Shown piece by piece: positions 55,684 through 64,000 of a stretch of 64,000 nucleotides of DNA. The DNA is from Desmodesmus armatus (lineage: Eukaryota; Chlorophyta; Chlorophyceae; Sphaeropleales; Scenedesmaceae). Within the stretch, counting starts at the first letter, position 1, and each line of letters starts with the position of its first letter. The stretch lies in assembly GCA_007449985.2 (NCBI GenBank), contig VIIQ02000188.1, forward strand, positions 50,001-114,000, given 5' to 3'. The translations under genes and the position numbers were made by a program. The notes beneath the pieces are model-generated. The model searched no databases, had not been told where the DNA came from, and saw only the letters and a program-made list of their open reading frames with translations.

Positions 55684-57196
55684 ATGAGCAGCACCATCGA
55701 CTTCAGCGATGCAGCAGCGGTGCGTGAGCTTGCTGGCGCAGGCGAGCGCGTTGTCTGCCTGGAGTTCCCTGGGCAGGATGAAGGGCCCCTGTACTGCCAC
55801 AGTTTTGTGCTGTCTTCCAGCTCCCCTGTCCTGCGACACATTCTGGAGGATACTGCAGAGGGCCAGCAGGGCTTGCAGTGCATCCCTATGGGAGCATCCT
55901 CTGTCAGTGACAGCAGTGTCAGTGTCTGGACCCTGGCTCTGGGCCTCCTCTATCGACTGAAGACTGCCAGCATCACCATGGACAATGCCCAGCAGCTGCT
56001 GCTGCTGGCTCACAAGTGGGACATGCGCTGCATCACGGGTGTGTGTGCTTGCCTTCCTCCACGTTGCATGCTATGCCGCAGGGGCGTAGAAACAGCCCTT
56101 GCACTGCTTGATTTGTTTGAAGCGACACCTGCCACTGGCGCAGTGCGGTGTTGCGGCAGCAAGCACTGTCGAGAGGTTCTGCTTTGGGTGCTCAAGTGTG
56201 ACACCTGCAAGCGTTTAACTACGTTTTTGTGGAACACCCGACCGTCACCCAGTCTGATGGGGCTTGATTTTTGACCAATTGTTGACAAATTGCAATGTGT
56301 CAGTCACCGTGGACCTGAGGGTTGTTGTGCTCCTTGCTATGCCTGCCTGCAGACGAGGTGGAGAGGTACATCTTTGGCAAGGACATCCCTGCAGCAGAGA
56401 GCAGGCTCAGGCGCTACCTCACCCCCTTGCTAGTCCGCACCTGGCTGTGGGAGGCCAGCAAGTGCGGGCTGACGCGCCAGGTCCAGCTGTGCATCGACTA
56501 CATAGTGGACACAAACATGCCTGTGGACATGGATCTACTGAACGGTTTGGAGGCCGGCCCTGCCAACCAGCTAAAAGGTGCAGAATACAGCCGGAAAAGG
56601 CATGGAGCCCGCTATTGGGTGTGCTACCCTAGGGATTCAAGGTTCTCTCAGGTCGGGACTGAGGGGACTCTCCCAGCGGGTCAAGGGTGATACCTTACAG
56701 CATCCAATCTCCCATGTCGAACAACATCTCCAGCCTGAATTTCGGTGGGTTTACACGGCCCCCAGGTGTGCCCCTGGGGAGTGAGATGTGGCCACGAGTG
56801 CCGTTGCCCTAGACCCCCAGGAGTGTTGGTGTGAAGAGCCGTCCTCAACGGACGCGAAGCCAATGGGAAGAAGTCCTATGGCGTTAAGAGACCAAGGGGG
56901 TGTCTCTGTATCTTTATCTTTTTAACCAGCTGCTGGCAGCTAGGGAGTACAAATGCAAGGAGTTTGATAATTTGGAGAGGAGGATTCAGCGCAGTGCTGC
57001 TAAGGTGGATGCAGCAGTGAAGATGGCGGGTGGCAGCATCCTGTATGGGTTCCAGTGCTCCGCCATCGAGGGTCACACTTGGTTTGCTACTAGCAACTGT
57101 GGTAGCTGCCCCTGTCCTCACCCTGGCTGTGGGTTGGGCATGGTTCGGCTGCCTGCACCACTCAACCTGAAGTATCTGAGCCCGCAGCACAACTGA
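55684..57196 (+). CDS. BTB/POZ-domain protein with Cys-rich C-terminus
   Basis: Exons 55684-56038, 56353-56577, 56940-57196; phases agree, 278 aa. The start ATG follows GCC and gives MSSTIDFSDAAAVRELAGAG. Residues about 20-115 match a BTB/POZ fold: CLEFPGQDEGPLYCHSFVLS, SSPVLRHILED, LALGLLYRLKTASITMDNAQ, LLLLAHKWDM. The BTB is followed by a helical region like the start of a BACK domain (EVERYIFGKDIP, VQLCIDYIVDT) and a C-terminal SNCGSCPCPHPGCG that could bind metal. BTB proteins often act as CUL3 ubiquitin-ligase adaptors; that role is inferred. Its introns show no exon echoes, unlike the genes to the left. Confidence 0.8.
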
Positions 57197-59359
57197 GTCA
57201 GTCACAGCATGATGCTGTCAAAGCCATGTTCACAATGATGTTGAAAGCATAACTCAGTTGTTATGGTCGCTCACTGGGCTCAACTTGAGGTGTCCGGGAC
57301 ACCTTGCTCTTGATGTCAGGGTATACTGGTGTGTTGGTGAGCTGCAGTGAGGGCATGTGGCCCCTACAGACTCTTCACACCTGGCCTTTTGAATTTGTGC
57401 TGCATTTGTCCAACTCAGATCGCATTCAATGCAGCATGTCTGCTGGAAAGGCAATGTAAGTTGAGACGGCAAGGGCCCGGAGAGCCCTTGTAGGCGCAGC
57501 TCAGCTGCTGAAGTGGGGCGCAGGGTCCGAACCTGAGTCAGCCAAGTTGAAGTTGAACGAGCTCTTGTGGGGCCGCTGCACCTGCAGGGTGCACAAATTA
57601 TGCACCGGTGGCAGAAGCCGCCTGTGCTGGCTGGCAGCAGTGATGGCTGCTTGCGAAGTGACCTGTGCCACAGTGTTGGGTGGCCCCGGTGGCCAACATT
57701 TGTGAGGTTGTGTATGCAGATGGCTCAGTACAATGAATGTTTTTTTGTAAGGCGCCTTGCAGCAGCAGCCAGGACTCCGCGGTGACCGCCCTGCAATCAA
57801 CAGTGCTAGCTGCCCCGGTCTAAGACAGTTCAGCCTCTGCAATCTCTGCAGTGCAACAGATAGTTGCTGTGAAAATGATGATTGATTCTGAGACATCGTG
57901 GCGCGCTCAAAGCACCTTCGGGTCGTCACACTCATTTGCCACACACTGTATGTCAGTGACGTCTTTCAAATGTTGTCAGGACTCAACTGGGGAACATTGA
58001 GTGCAATGCACACAATCCCATGACACGAGGCTTTGAATTGAAACCGGGACGGCATCAACACCCGTCAGCTGGCTGCGCTGACCTACTATTTGGTTGTGGT
58101 TGCTGGCCCAGTCTGAGACGGTTGGGCAGAACAGCCAAACAGACTCAAACATGTCATCACAGGGCATGCAATGCTGGCAGCATGACTAAGCGCAGCCCAG
58201 CATTTCCTCAACAGCTGGTGAATCTGGAGCGGCTCACCAAGTCACTCAAGTCATCATGCCATGGCAAGCGAGCGGCATGACAAGCAAGCTAGAGTCCAGC
58301 ACATCCCAACATGGCACAACATCAGAGAAGGCTCATCGTTGAGGGGACAACCTCAAACACTACTATACTATGCAGTAACACAGCAGGAGCTGTTGCATTT
58401 GCTCCACACCCACGGTACTGAACTGTGTGTCCAATGGCTGCTGCTCCGCAGGGCCTCTAAAACAACACAGCCACACTACTACACTGCGTGCGCCTAGATG
58501 ATGACAACACCAGCACACTGCATGCGCATGCCGGCTAGATAATCAAGGCAGCATGATGCTTCAGCTCCCAATTGCAATGACCCCAGCCAAAAGATGATTC
58601 TTTTGGGGGGAGGTTGTTACAAGTAGATACTTTCACCGCAAAGCGATTCTGTAAGAGGCCACCCAGACAGCTTGAATTTTGATAGTAGTGAAGCGTGCAC
58701 AACTGCCAGTGCTGTGTGCTGTTGATAAGACAGCGCCAACACAACCATTGCAATCTGTGCTGATTAGCTGAACGTCTGTTCACTAGCAAGCCCTAATCGC
58801 CCCACTGCCCCCACACAGTAGACAATCCACAGGCTGCAAGGCTGGAAAGGTGAAAGCTGCACACCCACACAAAATCAACGCCAAAACGGCAACTCATTGA
58901 GCGGCAGCTGCTGCTGCTGAGGTCATCACTGACATTGCTGTTGATTGATTGCTGGCACAGGGAGACTTGGGTCTGCGGGAGTGAATCGCCAGCACCTGCA
59001 CAACACACCAACAGCACCAGGCAGCACCCAGCAATCACAGAGGGTGAGCAAACCACAATCGATCCACCTTGAGCAGGCAGACACCATCACCCACCATCAC
59101 CCTTGATAGAGGCAGCGACCCAACTAAGTTACCCAAGAGCTGCGCAAACCCCCATAACACAGAGCGCTACACAGTGCTACTGGCCGGCATAAAATGGCCC
59201 GGTGTATACATACCAAAGTAATGCTGACTGATCACTCATTCTAGCAGCAGTAGGAGCGGCAACAAAACGAGCATGTCATGAAGGGGACAGCTGCCACAGC
59301 TGGGGCATGCTACATACCTACAAGCGATCTCCCTGTCAACCCATTGCTGCATGGATGGT
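57197..59359. other. Region between BTB and F-box/LRR genes
   Basis: No complete gene resolved. On the minus strand 57501-57944 is open (LRPGQLALLIAGRSPRSPGC) without a recognised family. On the minus strand near 58960-59056, gtgagcaaacc..acagcaccaggcagcacccagcaatcacagag is the counterpart of 62182-62253 behind the second LRR gene, so the flanks downstream of both LRR genes were duplicated together with the genes. Confidence 0.45.
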
Positions 59360-61142
59360 TCACTCTGCAAGGACTGCCGCTGCATGCTGTGCCACTGCAG
59401 GGTCGCTGTGGCGGAGGAAAGAGTCCAGCAGCTGCCTCCACATATAAACTTCGTCAGAAGCCTGCACAAAGCGGACGACACAGTATGAGAAATGTTGGCA
59501 TGTGGCTGCACTGCAGCCATGGGGGGCCATGTGGAGCGATGCCAAGTCCCGCACTCAACTGCAGAACGGCTCCCCATTTTCATTTACCAAAATCATTGCT
59601 TAGTGTTATGGATTGCACAGTCGAATTAGAAGCCGGGCTATGATCTTCAGCACAAACAACAAACTACTGTGCACGCCTGGACTCTCCTAAAAAGCTCAAC
59701 CTGCATCAACAATGCCAGGAGACAACACAGCTCACCTCGTACGTCAACAAACCACTATTGCGCCCGTCCAACCGGCCATAGTAGCAGAGCCATGTCAGCT
59801 GCTTCAGCCGTGTCAGCTGCGGCAGCAGCTTGCCGTCTGTGCTGGGGTCATGCACACTCAAGTTCCGCAGCCCTGTCAGCTGGGGCACCACCTCCAACCC
59901 CTCGGCTGAGCTGCCATCTGGCCGCAGGCCCAGCTCCTGCAAGCCGCTCAGCCCTGTCAGTGGGGCTAGCAGCTCAGCACTGTACTGCAGCCCCTGCAGC
60001 TGCAGTGACTGCAGCCCAGGGCAGCAGCTGACTAAGCGGCTGCCCTCAGGAGCTGCTGCGGCTTTTGACAAGTGATCTACACAACTGATGTCAAGGGCCC
60101 GCAGGTGCGGCAGCTGCCTGCCAGCTGCCGGGAATACGTGCTGCCACACACCAGTAGGCAACGTGCAGCCGCTGAGGTCTAGGTGCTGCAACTTGCTGCT
60201 GGCTGTCAGCGCTGCGTATGCTGTAGGCGGATACAGCAGCAGCCTATTGCTGCTCAAGCTCAGGTAGGTCAGCTGCTGCAGGTGCTCCAATTGACAAAAC
60301 AGCTCTCCAGATTCGAATAAGAATACGCACTGCACCAGCTCAAGGTGCTGCAGCTGGGTCTTGCCTGCTAAGGCATTTGACTCAAACACTGCCCTACTGG
60401 CGTACGCCTCCCCATGCACCTTGAGGTGCATCAGACGCTGCAAGCCTGACAGCATGCTGGCCCCGACACAGTACCCCTTCAGGCACTGCAGCCGCAGGTC
60501 TTGCAGGTCTGTCAGGCCCTGGATGGCCTGCATGCCATCCAGCGAGTCCAACTCAGCACCGGACAGCTCCAGGTGTGTCAGCTGCTGCAGCCCCAGCAGG
60601 GCACTGCATGGGAACACAACACCCAACGCAATGTCATCGTTCCAGACCAATCTGAGGTGCTGCAGCTTGGGCAGCAGCAGAAGTGCTGGGGCCAGCTCAT
60701 GTATGTCAAGCAGTAGGCAGCTATGCAGCCGGAGCTGCGTGAGGTGCGGCTGCCCCTGCCCTAATACCCCAAGATACCCAGCCCCTGGCTGCAGCTGCAG
60801 GTGCAGTTTGCTGAAGCTCAGGCTAGACAGCGCCTGCAGCTTGGTGTGGGGCAGCTGCTGTAAAACCCATTGGTCATGCTCGACCATAGACCCCTCAAGG
60901 TCTATGCTGCTCAAGTGCTGGCCATGGTGCTCCAGGTACAGCAGCAGGCTGTCTGCCTGCTGCTGCTGAGGCAGCAGAGCACTGATGCTGCTGAGGCTTT
61001 GCACTGCTGCCTGGTGCAGCCTGCTGTAGGCTCGCGCAGCGCTGAATAGGCTGCGCGGGTCGTCAGCGCAGCAGCGCAGCACTGCCAGCAGACAGGGGTC
61101 TGGCAGCTGCAGCAGCCGGGATGCCTGAGACGCACTGGGCAT
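59360..61142 (-). CDS. F-box/LRR protein, tandem copy 1
   Basis: Exons (minus): 59736-61142 and 59360-59461, joined at YE|ASDEV, 502 aa. Start MPSASQASRLLQ chosen; upstream in-frame Mets (MCTSMRSCR) are possible. Residues about 11-45 form an F-box (LLQLPDPCLLAVLRCCADDP .. AARAYSRLH). The rest is about a dozen leucine-rich repeats with GLQQLTHLELSGAELDSLDG, SKLQHLDLSGCTLP and LTGLSGLQELGL cores. The second exon encodes a HEAT/ARM-like helix (RQLLDSFLRHSDPAVAQHAA) and stops at TGA, where copy 2 stays open. F-box/LRR proteins usually are substrate receptors of SCF ubiquitin ligases; the target is unknown. Confidence 0.85.
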
Positions 61143-62502
61143 CCTGCATGAGCGCATAGAGGTGCACATGTACAGTGATATCACAGTGTGCACGACAGGA
61201 CATGGGAGTTGACAACTGGTGCTGCTGCAGATCTGGTCCAGCTGGTCTGCTGCGCCATGGGCAGAGCGTGAGTGTAAGCGTCCTGTGAGAATCACTTGAT
61301 AGTAGCTGAAGCTTTGTCTGTGGATAAAGAGAGCAACGGCTTGACGACCAGCTGATTGTGCAGAGATCCGATACCAAGATCAGAGTGGTAGAGAACGGTT
61401 TTAGTAGCCGTACAGGACCGCATCAAAACAAAGAAACGAAATTTTTATCAATGAAGTCACACAGGCATCGCCCTCTGTTAGGGTCAACCAGGCTGTAGCA
61501 TGTGTGACAAGTGCTGTTGGCTCAATTGCCAGGACCTGCTGCCGTCCTGCACACCACCTCAGTGTATGTGAGACACTGCAAGAAGAGCTTGCAGATTTTC
61601 AACAGCAGCTTGCAGCCCAAGCAGCTGAGTAAGCCTGGCGAGCCTTGCTGACAGCATGTGCTCTCATGCTGAGGTGCTGATCAGCACCTAAGCCTTTTCA
61701 AAATGCACTGCAAGGGTGGGGCATCTTCGTAAGGGATGCCATTTGCCTGCTAGACAAGCAGATCTGTTGTTTTTGGTCAGAGGGACAGACTAAAGGACAC
61801 GTGCGACAAGCCTGACTGTTAGTGACCAATTTTCACCAAATGCAACTAAGCCAGCCTGTCATTTGTCAGGTATTGAGCACCCTTTCATCCACCCGATGCC
61901 TCCGCTGTGCTCCTGCCATGCCTGTTACACAACTGGCCCCTACCCTCAGCGCATACGCTTGCCGGCAAGGCAGTCTGTGGCATGTCACACACTGAACACC
62001 ACAATGGGCCCACTGCCCCCCACTCAGTAGTCAACCCACACGCTGAGTTGCAGCTGCTCCGAACCAACTCAACCTGCAACCATTTTCTTGACAACTGCTG
62101 GTGTTGCTGCCTCGCCGCTAAAGAGAGCACAGACACCGCTGCCGATTGCTTCCTGACTCAGGAGGACTCGAACACTGCACGACTGTGCTGCCAGCACCTG
62201 CACAGCACACCAACAGCAACAAGCAGCACCCAGCAAATACAGAGGGTGAGCAAACCCCATTGAGCGAGGCAGTCACTGCCACCACCACCTTTGCCAAAGG
62301 CAGCGAAGCACTGAGTTGCTCCTCTCCTCTGTCGGGGCATTGCAAAGTGTTGGTTGCGTACACAAAGGCCCCAATGATGGACTTCTGAATGGTGCGGACT
62401 TGTTGACCCCGCTTCCACAAGAGCATGCATCCTCATCAGCAGTTTGAGCAACAACAACAAAATAACGTCATACAGCTGCCTCGGCCGAGGCCTACTACCC
62501 AC
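61143..62502. other. Spacer between LRR copies, with possible 3' exons of copy 2
   Basis: Upstream region of copy 1 and downstream region of copy 2. On the minus strand about 62070-62203 encodes AQSCSVRVLLSQEAIGSGVC and GEAATPAVVKKMVAG after a tgtgcag acceptor. About 62345-62400 encodes RTIQKSIIGAFVYATNTLQC. Both read like helical-repeat exons that would extend copy 2 beyond its exon 2, but phases could not be reconciled. Confidence 0.4.
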
Positions 62503-64000
62503 CTACACACTTGCTCCTTGTCAACACTGCTGCATGGGGGCAGCTTAAATCTGCAAGGACTGTTGCCGCATGCTGGGCCACTGTAGGGTCGCTGTGGTCA
62601 AGGAAACCGTGCAGCAGTTGCCTACTCATAGGCACCTCGTCAGAAGCCTGCACAGCGCGGACAACACAGCACAAGGGAAGTTGACACGTGGATGCACTGC
62701 AGCCATGCACAGTGACGCCAAGGCCCGCACTCAACTGCGGGATGGCTTCCCAGTGGTCCACCAAAGCCATTGCTTGGTGTTGTGAACCAGGCATGCACAG
62801 CGGCAACAACAACCACGCAATGATCGTTGGCACAAACAGCAAAACAATAGTGCGCATCTGGACTCTCCCACACAGCTCCAGCCTGAGCTACAACCAGCAA
62901 CGCCACTACGGTACGCCACAGCCCAGCTCACCTCGTATCTCAAAACACCCTGATTGCGCCCGTCCAGCCGTCCATAGTAGATGAGCAGTGTTAGCTGCTT
63001 CAGCTGAGTCAGCTGCGGCAGCAGCCTGCCGTCTGTGCTGGGGTCATGCACGATCAACTGCTGCAGACTTGTTAGCAGCGGCACCACCTCCAACCCATCT
63101 ACTGAGCTGCCGGCAGCAGGACCCAGGCTCAGCTCCTGCAAGCCGCTCAGCCCTGTCAATGGGGCTAGCAGCTCAGCACTGTACTGCAGCCCCTGCAGCT
63201 GCAATGACTGCAGCCCACGGCAGGAGCTGACAAGGCGGCTGCCCTCAGGGGCTGCTGCAAGCCTTGAAGGGTGAGCTACATTGCTGATGTCAAGTGCCCG
63301 CAGGTGCTGCAACTGCCTGCCTGTTGAAGGGAGCACGTGCTGCCACACAGCAATGGGCAGCGTGCAACCACTGAGGTCTAGGTGCTGTAGCTTGCTACTT
63401 GCTGTCAGCGCTGCATAGGCTGCTGCCGGACAGGTCGGCACCATACTGTAGCTCAAGCTAAGGTAGGTCAACTGCTGCAGGTGCTCCAAGTGTGACAACA
63501 GCTCTGCGGCTTTGACTGTGTTGCAACGCACGAGCTCCAAGTGTTGCAATTGGTCTTTGCCTGCCAAGGCTTTGGGCTCAAACACTGTGCTGAATCTATA
63601 TGCCTCCTCCCCTTGCACCTTGAGGTGCGTCAGACGCTGCAAGCCTGACAGCATGCTGGCCCGGACGCAGTACGTGTTCAGGCACTGCAGCCGCAGGTCC
63701 TGTAGGTCTGTCAGGCCCTGGATGGCCTGCATGCCATCCTGCGAGTCTAGCTCAGCACCGGACAGCTCCAGGTGTGTCAGATGCTGCAGCTCTCGCAGGA
63801 CACTGCTCGGGAACCAACAACCCAAATCGTGTGATAAGTCGCCACCCTCCCAGACCAAGCTGAGGTGCTGCAGCTTGGGCAGCAGCTGCAATGCTGCCCT
63901 CAGTGTGTGCGCGTCAAGCACTAGGCAGTTGTGCAGCCGCAGCTGCGTGAGGTGCAGCTGCTTCCGCGGCTTCCCCTGCCCTAAGACACCCCTGAACTGA
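62503..64000 (-). CDS. F-box/LRR protein, tandem copy 2 (partial, runs off window)
   Basis: Paralogue of copy 1 with the same architecture: LRR exon 62932-64000+ and second exon 62503-62647, again joined at YE|ASDEV. The F-box end lies beyond the window. Cores such as LTHLELSGAELDSQDGMQAI, LQGLQYSAELLAPLTGLSGL and VHDPSTDGRLLPQLT are almost identical to copy 1, while surface strands differ. Exon 2 stays open past the copy 1 stop (ADLSCPHAAVLTRSKCV) and ends at a gtgggt donor, so this copy probably has more exons downstream and may represent the intact form. Confidence 0.8.

Overview
This is nuclear DNA of a unicellular eukaryote, most likely a chlorophycean (volvocalean-type) green alga. The genes have many short exons with GT..AG introns. 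CAG/GCA codon runs give poly-Gln and poly-Ala stretches, and the introns are full of G- and C-homopolymers and GT/CA microsatellites. The proteins that can be placed (organellar seryl-tRNA synthetase, a plant-type HAD hydrolase, an OTU protease, tandem F-box/LRR genes) fit a green alga. Species was not determined. I found no prokaryotic operon, CRISPR array or rRNA.

Layout. 1-2.0 kb: no supported gene. 2.0-10.6 kb (+): organelle-targeted seryl-tRNA synthetase in 10 exons, with a 1-base deletion in the last exon. 10.6-16.1 kb: gene-poor, holding a 957-bp non-autonomous DNA transposon with 71-bp TIRs and a perfect 8-bp target duplication. 16.1-30.5 kb (+): a giant coiled-coil, Gln/Ala/Ser-rich protein of about 2,300 aa, with a 576-bp mariner-like element in an intron. 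30.5-34.8 kb: gene-poor, with a small TIR-like element and a tRNA-like 3' half. 34.8-40.9 kb (+): an unrecognised nuclear-looking protein with internal tandem duplication, SP motifs and an RVSF PP1-docking motif. 41-44.4 kb: gene-poor. 44.4-48.9 kb (-): HAD phosphatase-like enzyme, divergent from 49.2-52.8 kb (+): OTU deubiquitinase. 54.7-55.2 kb (-): small secreted eight-Cys protein, divergent from 55.7-57.2 kb (+): BTB/POZ protein. 59.4-64.0 kb (-): two tandem F-box/LRR paralogues, the second running off the window.

The most striking property is not one gene. In every multi-exon gene between 2 and 53 kb, the introns next to many exons carry diverged partial copies of those exons ('exon echoes'). 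Each copy keeps one splice junction: an exon 3' part with its GT donor and following G-run is repeated downstream, or a C-run with AG acceptor and exon 5' part is repeated upstream. One SerRS exon has six such copies, one HAD exon five, one OTU exon four, and one coiled-coil exon an inverted copy. G-runs sit just after donors and C-runs just before acceptors in genes on both strands, so the two ends of many introns are complementary. This is the best candidate here for an undescribed process: splice-junction-centred duplication linked to homopolymer tracts.

All gene models are read by eye from splice consensus, phase agreement and protein-family memory. No alignment or transcript evidence was available.
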